Origin: Facklamia lactis
GTDB taxonomy: Bacteria > Bacillota > Bacilli > Lactobacillales > Aerococcaceae
Assembly: GCF_015863205.1 (NCBI RefSeq)
Contig: NZ_JACBXQ010000002.1
Location: 434,001 to 498,000 of the forward strand
Length of the DNA stretch: 64,000 nt
Direction of reading: 5' to 3'
Shown here: positions 8,616 to 16,561 of the stretch, in pieces
Position numbering within the stretch: the first letter of the stretch is position 1
Layout: every line of letters begins with the position of its first letter
Notes under the pieces: model-generated
The model's database searches: none
Told to the model about the DNA's origin: nothing
The model's input: the letters and a program-made list of their open reading frames with translations, nothing else
Made by a program: the position numbers and the translations under genes

Positions 8616-8753
8616 GTGATACTTCTTATTAATCGTCATAAATTTGATATAGCAGAAAATTATATTAAGGAAGTAAAAAATTTAAGCGTTCAAGAATTAT
8701 TGACTAACTTTATGGAATTTGAAAGGAGAATACAGTATGGTGGAGATTTTTAA
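8616..8753 (+). CDS. Small ORF (45 codons) overlapping the ABC exporter start, possibly a 5'-damaged gene
   Basis: From GTG 8616 the frame reads MILLINRHKFDIAENYIKEV, then KNLSVQELLTNFMEFERRIQ and YGGDF, ending at TAA 8753. It overlaps the first 17 bases of the ABC gene, and the ABC ribosome binding site lies inside it. That is the geometry of translational coupling. Residue composition looks protein-like. No ribosome binding site precedes the GTG. A good one (AAGGAAG) precedes a TTG at 8581 whose frame joins this one only after a shift near 8600-8604. It may therefore be a small genuine protein with a weak start or a frameshifted remnant. I recognise no family; a substrate or regulator of the ABC protein is possible. 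Confidence 0.4.
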   Translation: MILLINRHKFDIAENYIKEVKNLSVQELLTNFMEFERRIQYGGDF

Positions 8754-10359
8754 TCAGAGGCGAAAAGAATTGATAATCTTCACTTTGTTGACAATTTCCT
8801 TATCGATTCTAACGGTCTCAAGTGCCTTAATATTAAAATTATTTTCTGATGTCGCTCAAAATCAATCGAACATAACATACTCTCAATTAGTGATCATCAC
8901 CAGTATATTTATATTAGTGCAATATGGTATCCATTATTTTCAACAACTACAAACTGAGAAACTCTCAAAATTATTATCCAATGATATGAAGAAAAGGATT
9001 ATACAATATATTTCTGAGCTGACCATTGATGAATTTCATGAAAAAGGAGTAGGATATTACATTTCTTTATTAACAAGCCAAGTGAAATTCATAGAAGATA
9101 ATTTCTTTTATTCTATTTTCTGGGGGGGTTATTTATTCTGCCAATTTCTAGCGGCTCTCATAGGTTCTATGTTGATTCAACCTAAATTAGTAATCTTTTC
9201 TTTATTATTGTGTATCCCCTTTGTTCTGATTCCGTACCTGTTAAAAAGTAAAATCGTTGACCAAAGTGAAAAAATCACCCGAACTATACATGAATCTCAG
9301 GAAAATATCCAAGACTTTCTAAACGGAAAAGTGATCTGGAATAGCTATGGAAAAAATGATAAATTTATAGATTTAGCCACCAATAATATTAACACATTAT
9401 ATGAACACGAAGCCGATAAGATAACGCTAGATAATCAGATTGGGATTATCAATAAAATTTTTTCAGAAATATTATTTTATGGAACTTGGTTAGCAGGTAT
9501 CTATTTTATTTTAAAAGGACAGCTTACCTTTGGCAGCCTTTTGGCATTCACCAATTTAATAGCGAATTTAGCATTTCCACTGAATTCAGCCATAGGTATT
9601 TTGACCAACTATATTGGTGGCAATAAAGTAGCCAATGACTTAATGGACATGATTAATACCCGTCAGAATAGGACTATCATCGACTTTGAAAAAGAATATA
9701 AAGCATCAAACTGTCTTGAATTTGACGATGTTACTTTGAACAAGCAAGGTAGACAGATCTTAAATCATATTGATGTTCAGTTTGACTTATTCCATAAATA
9801 TTTAATTATTGGAGAGAGCGGCTCTGGAAAAAGTTCCTTAATAAAAATTCTATTTGAAAATCCTCAATTAACTACAGGAAAAATTTATTACAAAGGGCAA
9901 GCTCTAACGTATCAGACTAATCAAGACTTTATAGAGGAAGTTGCTTACATACCACAAGACGGATATATATTTTATGATAGTTTATTTAATAATATTACCT
10001 TGTTTGAAAAGAACCCTGATAGTGAAAAAGTTCTTGAATGTTTAAAAATGTCTGGATTGTCGAAATGGTCTCAGGATGAAATAATTAATAAAAACAGTAT
10101 ATCTGGTGGAGAAAAGCAAAGACTCTTGTTGGCAAGAGCCATTTATAAGGATCCTAAGTTTCTGATAATAGACGAACTTTCCTCATCACTAGATCCTCAA
10201 TTAATTCCACAAATTGAAGAAACCTTATTAAATTTACCTATTGGTTTTATTTGTATTTCGCATAAATATACTTCTAACTTTGCACAAAAAGTAGATAAAA
10301 TATTTGTGGTCGAAAATGGCCTTGTCATAGAAACGCAAGCAACTGATATTCATGTGTAA
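8737..10359 (+). CDS. ABC transporter, fused permease and ATPase (exporter type)
   Basis: A 540-residue half-transporter. The N-terminal membrane domain has about six helices (residues about 15-300) and the C-terminal nucleotide-binding domain is complete. It has Walker A GESGSGKSS, Q-loop YIPQDGYIFYDSLFNNI, signature ISGGEKQRLLLARAIYKDP, Walker B FLIIDELSSSLD and the H-loop histidine in ICISHKY. The glutamate after Walker B is present, so it should hydrolyse ATP. There is no C39 peptidase domain, which separates it from leader-cleaving bacteriocin exporters. The ATG at 8737 has GAAAGGAG eight bases upstream. It would work as a homodimer or with a partner outside this locus. The overlapping small ORF is the only neighbour in its transcription unit. 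Substrate unknown; peptide or lipid export is likely from family membership. Confidence 0.88.
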   Translation: MVEIFNQRRKELIIFTLLTISLSILTVSSALILKLFSDVAQNQSNITYSQLVIITSIFILVQYGIHYFQQLQTEKLSKLLSNDMKKRIIQYISELTIDEFHEKGVGYYISLLTSQVKFIEDNFFYSIFWGGYLFCQFLAALIGSMLIQPKLVIFSLLLCIPFVLIPYLLKSKIVDQSEKITRTIHESQENIQDFLNGKVIWNSYGKNDKFIDLATNNINTLYEHEADKITLDNQIGIINKIFSEILFYGTWLAGIYFILKGQLTFGSLLAFTNLIANLAFPLNSAIGILTNYIGGNKVANDLMDMINTRQNRTIIDFEKEYKASNCLEFDDVTLNKQGRQILNHIDVQFDLFHKYLIIGESGSGKSSLIKILFENPQLTTGKIYYKGQALTYQTNQDFIEEVAYIPQDGYIFYDSLFNNITLFEKNPDSEKVLECLKMSGLSKWSQDEIINKNSISGGEKQRLLLARAIYKDPKFLIIDELSSSLDPQLIPQIEETLLNLPIGFICISHKYTSNFAQKVDKIFVVENGLVIETQATDIHV

Positions 10360-10369
10360 ACATTAAAGA

Positions 10370-10409
10370 ACCCAAAAATTCTCAGAATAAGTTTGGAGAA
10401 TTTTTGGGT
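10370..10409 (+). terminator. Intrinsic terminator after the ABC exporter
   Basis: ACCCAAAAATTCTC at 10370-10383 pairs with GAGAATTTTTGGGT at 10396-10409, followed by an AT-rich tract. It begins ten bases past the stop codon. Confidence 0.85.
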
Positions 10410-10685
10410 AAATTATTTTTTAAAGGAGGCAAATTGTTAAATCAAGTGCAATATTTGGTATGAATAAAATAATTCTTCCGATGTAACAACATTTTACTCT
10501 TTCACCTTTTGCATCAATACCACGCACTTGTCAATAGCTATCAGCGAACCATTTCCTCGCATCATCTACATATTTAGTATATTCTTCGACGTTACTAACA
10601 GTGAAGCAAAGGCTAACCGTTTTCTTATTAATTTTGGTTCAATTTCCTTGTTGTGATGATTTGTTTAAAAAATAAGACTCACATC
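10410..10685. other. Intergenic region with a possible minus-strand coding remnant
   Basis: The minus strand at about 10525-10632 holds an open frame of 36 codons without a start codon. It ends TVSLCFTVSNVEEYTKYV, then DDARKWFADSY and a stop. The composition is protein-like, but there is no start or ribosome binding site. It could be a decayed gene tail. A GGAGG at 10425-10429 leads only to a nine-codon TTG frame. Confidence 0.3.
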
Positions 10686-11891
10686 CTAGTGAACCTCTAA
10701 TAGCCAATCAATAATATTCCGATGTTCAATGCCCTGCTGGCTAAAATCCAACTTATCCATAGATAAGACATATTTAGGAAAATGATCCTGAATTTTATCA
10801 TAAACTTTAAATTCTCGTTGACGAGTACTTTCACTCTCTAGTAAATAAGACACTTGATAATAGGCTAACTTACCCTCGCATTCCGCAATAAAATCGATCT
10901 CTTGCTGGTCCACTTTGCCAATCTTAACATCATATCCCCGAGCAATTAATTCTATATAGACAATATTTTCTAACACACGCTCGATATCCTTTTGGTTAGA
11001 GAAGCCACGGGCCTGACGAAAACCATGATCGGTTATGTAATACTTTTCTTCTACCTTTAATAACTTCTTTCCAAGGGTATCATAACGACTTGCTTTCTTG
11101 ATTAAATAAGCTTTCTGACAATATTCCAAGTAATTCAAGACAGTATCTACAGACACTTGGCGATTCTCACCCTTAAAATATTTCCGAATACTTAAAGCTG
11201 AAAAGGTATGCCCGATATTCTCCACGGCGAAATTCAAGATCCGGTTAAATATATCAACATCTCGAATTTGATAATATTCCAACACATCTTTTACCATGAC
11301 AGTATGATAGACATCATTTAAATATTTATAAGCAGCCTCTTCCTCAAGATTAAAATAACCTAGAAATGGCATTCCTCCAAGGAGAAGATATTTTGAAAAT
11401 AATTGATCAACACTATAGGGTTCTGACTTATACGCCTCACAAAACTCAGAAAAGGTAAAGGGCTGAACCTCAAAGTGAACATAGCGTCCAGCAAGGGATG
11501 TCGACAGATCCCCAGATAACATGCTTGAATTCGACCCAGTGATATAAATATCTGCATCAAAATCTACCAGTAATCCATTAACTACCCGCTCCCAACCTTC
11601 CACTAATTGGATTTCATCAAAAAAGAAATATAACTTTCCATCTTTATTTTCAATCAGCGGCTTAAGCTGATTAAATAAGCTCTTCCAACCTCTTATATGA
11701 AGGTTTGAAAAAGAATCAAAATTAAAATAAATAATATTCTCATTAGGAACTCGATCTAACAACAGTTCTCTTACCATGGTCATCAAAGTAGATTTACCTA
11801 CCCTACGCATTCCAGTAAGAATTTTTATCACAGGTTTATCAATAAATTTACTTATTTGATTCATATATAAGGGTCTATTAATAATTTGCAT
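10686..11891 (-). CDS. AAA-type ATPase with DUF4143 domain
   Basis: A 401-residue single-gene ATPase of the AAA_14/DUF4143 class, common in bacteria and archaea and of unknown physiological role. Walker A is GMRRVGKST (about residues 27-35). Walker B is KLYFFFDEIQLVEGWE. The arginine-rich sensor segment is NSSMLSGDLSTSLAGRYVHF (about 131-150). A winged-helix and PD-(D/E)XK-like C-terminal half follows, with KIGKVDQQEIDFIAECEGKL and YYQVSY carrying the nuclease-like Glu-Asp-Phe-Ile pattern (about 325-352). The ATG has AAGGAGGTGA directly upstream. Neighbours give no functional clue. Related proteins have been proposed to act in mobile-element or nucleic-acid processes, but this is inference. 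Confidence 0.85.
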   Translation of the reverse strand: MQIINRPLYMNQISKFIDKPVIKILTGMRRVGKSTLMTMVRELLLDRVPNENIIYFNFDSFSNLHIRGWKSLFNQLKPLIENKDGKLYFFFDEIQLVEGWERVVNGLLVDFDADIYITGSNSSMLSGDLSTSLAGRYVHFEVQPFTFSEFCEAYKSEPYSVDQLFSKYLLLGGMPFLGYFNLEEEAAYKYLNDVYHTVMVKDVLEYYQIRDVDIFNRILNFAVENIGHTFSALSIRKYFKGENRQVSVDTVLNYLEYCQKAYLIKKASRYDTLGKKLLKVEEKYYITDHGFRQARGFSNQKDIERVLENIVYIELIARGYDVKIGKVDQQEIDFIAECEGKLAYYQVSYLLESESTRQREFKVYDKIQDHFPKYVLSMDKLDFSQQGIEHRNIIDWLLEVH

Positions 11892-12142
11892 TTGCTCACC
11901 TCCTTATTTAGTTTCTATTATACTCGAAATAAACCATTTTTAAACAATCATTTCGATTATAGACGAAAAATATCGCGAATTGTTTTTTACATTTTAACTA
12001 TAGTCGAAATCAAAAATCTTATAAGGAAAAATTGCCTTATAAATTCTATATACGCCAATCAACAGGTTACGATCTTCGATTTTGCTAATCATTCAATGAA
12101 TAACTGAAACCAAACCTAAGAATGCAGCTACAATAATGAATA
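11892..12142. other. Promoter region and AT-rich spacer upstream of the DUF4143 ATPase
   Basis: AT-rich bases with repeated TCGAAAT/ATTTCGA-like short motifs (ACTCGAAATAAA near 11923, TTTCGATTATAGACG near 11952 and AGTCGAAATCAAA near 12003). They look like a cluster of related inverted half-sites and could bind a regulator of the ATPase gene. A 73-codon plus-strand frame through here lacks a ribosome binding site and is not called. Confidence 0.35.
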
Positions 12143-12171
12143 AAGATGGCAATTTTGTCACTTGCCATCTT
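12143..12171 (-). terminator. Hairpin, possible terminator of the rlmD 3' transcript
   Basis: AAGATGGCAA at 12143-12152 pairs with TTGCCATCTT at 12162-12171. On the minus strand it is followed by TTTATT. It lies about 280 bases beyond rlmD, so a long 3' RNA covering the repeat region would end here. Confidence 0.55.
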
Positions 12172-12204
12172 GATCTCAATTATTTACTTTTACCATTAAT
12201 GCAT

Positions 12205-12452
12205 AGAAAGAAGCTCTACGCCCTTAGTTCATAAACCAACTGTACCTCTAACTAAACCTACTCTTACGCTTGGTTTTCTATGAGGACACATGCCTCGGCA
12301 GCTGAACTCTGCCAATCACTTCCTCACTCCATTCGTCGTTCTTGGGAGTTCCGTACATAAAGCATTCGTAAATTTTGACTACAAAGCTTCACTCCTTGTC
12401 ATCCAAAGAAAGATCTACTCGTTTCTCTCGTAGACCAACTGCATCTCTAAGC
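12205..12452 (-). repeat. Structured, relatively GC-rich intergenic repeat region downstream of rlmD
   Basis: About 250 bases with composition unlike the surrounding AT-rich spacers. Two diverged copies of a segment of about 45 bases flank it, read on the minus strand as TTAGAGATGCAGTTGGTCTA (12431-12450) and TTAGAGGTACAGTTGGTTTA (12233-12252). Each is followed by a GTAGA..CTT..TTTCT tail. Between them are short hairpins: GGCAG/CTGCC at 12297-12313 and GAGG/CCTC at 12282-12296. The motif GGAGTGA occurs twice. No long open frame spans it. It could be a mobile intergenic repeat or an RNA transcribed with rlmD and ended by the hairpin at 12143. I do not recognise the family. Confidence 0.5.
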
Positions 12453-13838
12453 TTAATCTTCGCTATGACTTGATTTCACTAAGAAAGCGATGGTTTCAAC
12501 GTGACTGGTTTGTCCAAATAAATCCACTGGTTGAATATACTTTAATTGATAGCCTGCATCTGCTAATAAGCGGCAATCCCGTGCTTGTGTAGAAGGGTTA
12601 CAAGAGATATAGACGATTTTAGGTGGTGCTTGTTCAATTAAAGCTTCCACAAAATTCACGTCTAGCCCCTTCCTTGGAGGATCTACCACTACAATATCAA
12701 AATGGATTCCCGCTTCATTCCAGCGAGGCAACCAATCTTCGGCTTTTCCTACTTCAAAGTGAGCATTCTCAATCTGATTCAATTCAGCATTATCTCTGGC
12801 CATTTCAATGGCTTCAGAAACGATTTCCATTGCATATACATGTTCTGCTTTTTTGGCAAGTGCTAAAGTAATGGTACCAATGCCACAATAAGCATCTAAA
12901 ACCGTTTCCCCTCCTTGTAAATCCGCTAAGTCTAAAGCTAGTTGATACATTCTCTCAGCTTGAGGGGTATTGACTTGATAAAAAGATTGGGCAGAAATGT
13001 TAAAAGTTATTCCTAACATTTGATCTTGATAATAGGGTTGACCCCATAGACAGTAGGACTGTCTACCTAGAATCACATTCGTTTTCTGCTGATTAATATT
13101 CTGAATTAAAGAAACCATCTCTGGAATTTCGTGCTGTAAACGCTCCACTATTTCGTCAAGATGAGGAATTTTCTTACCATTAGTCACTAAGACGATCATA
13201 ATTTGTCGTGTATGATGACCACGCTTGACAATAATATGTCGAAGTAGACCAGTGTGCGTATGTTCATCATAGGCCGTTAGCTGATAATCACGTAAAATAT
13301 CACGGACTGTTAGTATGGTTTGATCAATGACTGGGTCTTGAATATAATAATTTTCTACTGGAATCAGCTCATGACTGTTCTTCCGATAAAAACCTGTCTC
13401 CAATCGCCCATTTATTTCTCTTACTGGAATTTGAGCTTTATTGCGATATTGCCATGGATTCTCCATTCCCAGCGTATTTTGCACCACAACTTCTTGAAAT
13501 TGGCCAATTCGTTCAAATGCATCTTTAACCTGCTTCTTTTTAAATTGGAGCTGTCCCTCATAGGATAAATGTTGTAAGGTCATCGTCCCCGTAAGACGGC
13601 CTATATCATCAGTCATCGCTACTCGATCAGGACTTTCGACTAATATTTCCATTAATCGTCCATAACCATATTTCTTTCCTACTTTGGTTGCTTTGAATTT
13701 TATTGTCTCACCTGTTAAACTACCTTCAACAAAGAAAGGATAGCCCTCTAACTTCACGACTCCCATTCCTTCATGGGTCAAGTCTACTACTTCCCCCATT
13801 AATTCTTGATTTTTTTGATATCTATTTATTTCAACCAT
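12453..13838 (-). CDS. rlmD: 23S rRNA (uracil-C5)-methyltransferase, RlmD/RumA family
   Basis: S-adenosylmethionine-dependent enzyme that makes 5-methyluridine in 23S rRNA. In Gram-positives one such protein (RlmCD) often modifies both U747 and U1939. An N-terminal TRAM RNA-binding domain (QELMGEVVDLTHEGMGVVKL, residues about 10-70) is followed by the methyltransferase domain. That domain has the SAM motif VLDAYCGIGTITLALAKKA (about 312-330), DIVVVDPPRKGLD (about 385-397) and the catalytic cysteine in YISCNPSTQARD (about 412-423). The iron-sulfur cysteines of E. coli RumA (CxxxxxC near residue 80) are not evident, as usual in this phylum. The ATG at 13838 has GTAGG six bases upstream. The 461-residue length is typical. 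Confidence 0.93.
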   Translation of the reverse strand: MVEINRYQKNQELMGEVVDLTHEGMGVVKLEGYPFFVEGSLTGETIKFKATKVGKKYGYGRLMEILVESPDRVAMTDDIGRLTGTMTLQHLSYEGQLQFKKKQVKDAFERIGQFQEVVVQNTLGMENPWQYRNKAQIPVREINGRLETGFYRKNSHELIPVENYYIQDPVIDQTILTVRDILRDYQLTAYDEHTHTGLLRHIIVKRGHHTRQIMIVLVTNGKKIPHLDEIVERLQHEIPEMVSLIQNINQQKTNVILGRQSYCLWGQPYYQDQMLGITFNISAQSFYQVNTPQAERMYQLALDLADLQGGETVLDAYCGIGTITLALAKKAEHVYAMEIVSEAIEMARDNAELNQIENAHFEVGKAEDWLPRWNEAGIHFDIVVVDPPRKGLDVNFVEALIEQAPPKIVYISCNPSTQARDCRLLADAGYQLKYIQPVDLFGQTSHVETIAFLVKSSHSED

Positions 13839-13913
13839 AGACAACCTACTTTTCTTTTATTCTAATGATGATTTAGTTCTAGTTTACCTGAAATAAGTTT
13901 CACTTGATATAGC

Positions 13914-13960
13914 AAGAAACAATCACCCATCTCAACGCACTGACAGGTGACTGTTTTCTT
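13914..13960 (-). terminator. Terminator after the coiled-coil protein gene
   Basis: AAGAAACAATCACC at 13914-13927 pairs imperfectly with GGTGACTGTTTTCTT at 13946-13960. The right arm touches the stop codon of the minus-strand gene. Confidence 0.7.
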
Positions 13961-14756
13961 ATGATGTAAGATCTCTTAATTTACTTTCTAATACAAGAAT
14001 TTTAGCTTCTAGGCGCTCCACCTTTGCTCGCATTCCTTGCCGAATGCGTTCGCAATGTTCTTCCACTAGAATATGATAACGAATTGCATAAGGACAATCA
14101 GAACGAACTTTTGCTATTTCTAGCTGTACTTCATAGGAAGCTGCCAAAAGCGCATAGCGAAGATCTACCATTTCTGCTAAGGAGTAACGTCTTTCTTGAA
14201 CATATTCCTCCTGAAGATTATCATAAACCATTTCCAGAATAGAAAGATCATTTCTCTTATAAGCTGAAACTGCAGTTTGAAATAATTGTTTTTGGGTCTG
14301 ACTTTGGAGAGGGTGCAGAGCAGGATGAAGTGCTTCAACCGCTTTTCGATAATACTTTCGCATCAATCTTGAATCTTCAATCGGTATTTCAGGTTCGTAT
14401 GACCAAGTGATCGCTTCATCGATTTTCTTTTTTTCCTCTTGAATTTTAACCTGATAGGTCTTAAATTGACGGTCTAATTTTCTTTTGCTTTCATCAATAT
14501 CTAAGTATTGGTTAACTTCTACATCCTTTATCAGACGTCTTAGGTACTCTGCTTGGTAATGTTTTTCCAATAAAGCGAGGTGGTCTTCTCCCAAATGCAG
14601 ATAGAACTGATTTTCTAGAAACACAACATCTTTATATCTTAATTCGTCATATTCAAATACCCATTGAAGCATTCTTTGTCGAATTTGCTTAATATCTTGT
14701 TCCAATAAGCTTCGTCCTGGCATCAAAAATACTCTTCCAAATAATGATTCCTTCAT
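13959..14756 (-). CDS. Coiled-coil protein with a J-domain-like motif lacking the HPD aspartate
   Basis: A 265-residue soluble protein, rich in charged helices and without signal peptide or membrane segment. Residues about 78-125 and 225-262 (RQGMRAKVERLEAKILVLES) have heptad-like coiled-coil character. The middle segment RLMRKYYRKAVEALHPALHP (about 130-149) resembles helix II, loop and helix III of a DnaJ J-domain, where the loop should read HPD. Here it is HPA, which would abolish DnaK stimulation in a true J-protein. Predicted role: scaffold or degenerate J-like protein; function unknown. GGAG and GAAGGTG precede the ATG. It is transcribed towards rlmD but has its own terminator. Confidence 0.65.
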   Translation of the reverse strand: MKESLFGRVFLMPGRSLLEQDIKQIRQRMLQWVFEYDELRYKDVVFLENQFYLHLGEDHLALLEKHYQAEYLRRLIKDVEVNQYLDIDESKRKLDRQFKTYQVKIQEEKKKIDEAITWSYEPEIPIEDSRLMRKYYRKAVEALHPALHPLQSQTQKQLFQTAVSAYKRNDLSILEMVYDNLQEEYVQERRYSLAEMVDLRYALLAASYEVQLEIAKVRSDCPYAIRYHILVEEHCERIRQGMRAKVERLEAKILVLESKLRDLTS

Positions 14757-15144
14757 CCGTCACCTTCACTCCTTTCATCATTTTTTTTAAGCTTTACAAC
14801 ATTATACCATCTTCTCTTTTTTGTATTCATTAATATTTTTGATAAATATCTTCTCTTTATTAAATAACATCCTTTTGCCTTGTAATTCTTTTTCTCATTT
14901 ACATTGCTTTATCCCTTAACAATCAGATAAAATAGTTCTATAAGGCGAGAGACAGCCCACCATGGGTTTTCATTATATCATGTTGGCATCGTTATTTTAT
15001 TAATTCTCCTCACAAAATTTGATAAATAGATTAGAAATAGGACAAAATATGGACTGAATTCTTTTTAAAGGGATTCTATCGAAGTAAAAGAAGTTATTTT
15101 ATAATTTTAACTCTTAAGTGATATTGAAGAAAGTAGGTAGTGTT
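14757..15144. other. Intergenic region between divergent genes
   Basis: About 390 bases holding the divergent promoters for the coiled-coil gene and the glycosyltransferase. A short GC-richer patch (GCGAGAGACAGCCCACCATG, 14946-14965) stands out but forms no clear structure. I could not assign a confident -35/-10 pair, and no gene is evident. Confidence 0.3.
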
Positions 15145-16161
15145 GTGCGCGTATTATTATATTCTGAAAATTTAGAGAAAATTAAAAGATCAGGCCTGGG
15201 CAAATCAATTCAACATCAACAAAAAGCATTACAAGAAGTTGGAATAGAATTCACCACCGATCTCAAGGAACCTTATGATATTCTCCATATTAATACTTAC
15301 TTTCTCTCGTCCTTTCTTCTTGCGCTTAAATGCCGACTGAAAGGAATTCCTGTGGTTTATCACGCCCATTCAACCGAGGAAGATTTTCGTAATTCCTTTC
15401 GCTTCTCTAATATTCTAGCTCCCTTTTTTAAGCAATGGCTCATCCTTTGTTACAAATTAGGAAATGTGATTATTACCCCTACTCCTTATTCCAAGCGTTT
15501 ACTTGAAAGTTACCATTTAAATCGTCCTATCTATGCCATTTCAAACGGAATTGATCTCACTCAATTTCAAATAAATGATCGCAAGTACGCTTCAAAATCT
15601 TTTCGGCAAAAATATCACTACAAAGATTCTGACTTTGTTGTGATGGGAATTGGTCTCTATTTGAAACGAAAAGGGCTCCTAGATTTTGTTGAACTAGCGA
15701 AACGAATGCCCCATGTTCATTTTATTTGGTTCGGTGAACTCGATTTAGCATTAGTTCCACAAGAAATTAAAGATGCGATCACAACTCAACTCGATAATCT
15801 CATTTTTGCAGGCTATGTTCCTAATGAAGAAATCAAACAAGCCCTTCTTGCGACCGATTTGTATATTTTTCCTACTTATGAGGAAACAGAAGGAATTCCC
15901 GCCATTGAGGCTTGTGCGATGAAAGCAAATTTTATTGTGAGGGATATACCAGTGTTTGAAGGTTGGTTAGAAGATAAGATAAATGTCTATAAGGCCAAGA
16001 ATATTGAGGAATTTCAACAACTCATTGATCGTTTCTATCGTCGAGAACTTCCTTCTCTTGGTGAGGCGGCCTATCAAGTGGCTCTCGAGCGTTCAATCCC
16101 TACAATTGGACTTCAGCTTAAGAAAGTTTACCAAATAGCTTATGAGAAAATTAAGCATTAA
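15145..16161 (+). CDS. Family 4 glycosyltransferase, BgsA-like diacylglycerol glucosyltransferase
   Basis: A 338-residue GT-B enzyme probably adding a second hexose to a glucosyl-diacylglycerol, the lipid anchor of lipoteichoic acid. The N-terminal MRVLLYSENLEKIKRSGLGK, then DILHINTYFLSSFLLAL and VVYHAHSTEEDFRNSFRF, follow the pattern of BgsA-type enzymes of enterococci and streptococci. TPTPYSKRLLESY and ISNGIDLTQF mark the inter-domain region. FPTYEETEGIPAIEACAMKA (about residues 248-267) is the UDP-sugar-binding E-x7-E motif. The start is GTG 15145 (AGG seven bases upstream), giving the family's usual MRVLLY; a GTG nine codons earlier is less likely. The partner BgsB-type monoglucosyl synthase usually next door is not in this window, so assignment to BgsA rather than another GT4 is by similarity recalled, not searched. 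Confidence 0.78.
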   Translation: MRVLLYSENLEKIKRSGLGKSIQHQQKALQEVGIEFTTDLKEPYDILHINTYFLSSFLLALKCRLKGIPVVYHAHSTEEDFRNSFRFSNILAPFFKQWLILCYKLGNVIITPTPYSKRLLESYHLNRPIYAISNGIDLTQFQINDRKYASKSFRQKYHYKDSDFVVMGIGLYLKRKGLLDFVELAKRMPHVHFIWFGELDLALVPQEIKDAITTQLDNLIFAGYVPNEEIKQALLATDLYIFPTYEETEGIPAIEACAMKANFIVRDIPVFEGWLEDKINVYKAKNIEEFQQLIDRFYRRELPSLGEAAYQVALERSIPTIGLQLKKVYQIAYEKIKH

Positions 16162-16207
16162 AATAAGGCACAATCGTTATTTTTTGATAGCGATTGTGCC
16201 TTATTTT
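16160..16207. terminator. Bidirectional terminator between convergent genes
   Basis: Perfect 17-base inverted repeat AAAATAAGGCACAATCG with a 14-base loop, flanked by A and T tracts. It overlaps the stop codons of both the glycosyltransferase and the convergent hypothetical gene. Confidence 0.9.
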
Positions 16208-16547
16208 AGTCTATAACCTCTTCAAACTTAATTAAAAATTTATCTAATTGGTCTCTATCTCTCGCCTTTTGAGCTTGAGACATATTGAATGGGTTTAAAT
16301 AGAAACGAAACAATTCTTGACCTGTTTGATCTTTTACCTGGATCGCTTCTCCTTCTTCCGGATCATCAGTAATTCGATTGACAATGGGATACTTCGCTTG
16401 CCAATATTCAATTGCTTCTGAGGCTACAGCCTCTCTTAACGTTTGATACATTTCTACTTGTGGCGCAGGGATCAAAAAAGCATCTACTTGAACCATTGCT
16501 TCTTCCTTCTGACGCTTCGCCTGCTTTTTGGGACTTTTTCTAGCCAT
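16206..16547 (-). CDS. Hypothetical protein, 113 residues
   Basis: A small soluble protein. The basic, lysine-rich N-terminus (MARKSPKKQAKRQKEEAMVQ) is followed by a compact domain containing AFLIPAPQVEMYQTLREAVA, VNRITDDPEEGEAIQVKD and LFRFYLNPFNMSQAQKARD. It has no cysteine-rich or membrane features. The ATG at 16547 is preceded by TAGG at nine bases; an upstream TTG has nothing. It lies 14 bases after the HAD phosphatase gene on the same strand and is probably co-transcribed with it. The family is not recognised. The basic tail would allow nucleic-acid or ribosome contact, but this is a guess. Confidence 0.65.
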   Translation of the reverse strand: MARKSPKKQAKRQKEEAMVQVDAFLIPAPQVEMYQTLREAVASEAIEYWQAKYPIVNRITDDPEEGEAIQVKDQTGQELFRFYLNPFNMSQAQKARDRDQLDKFLIKFEEVID

Positions 16548-16561
16548 ACATTTCAACCTAA

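Noticed and set aside
8737-10359. Bacteriocin exporter with leader peptidase
   Set aside because: The protein lacks the N-terminal C39 peptidase domain, and no double-glycine leader peptide was found next to it.
11886-12107. 73-codon plus-strand frame upstream of the DUF4143 ATPase
   Set aside because: Starts inside the ribosome site of the opposite gene and has no start signal of its own.
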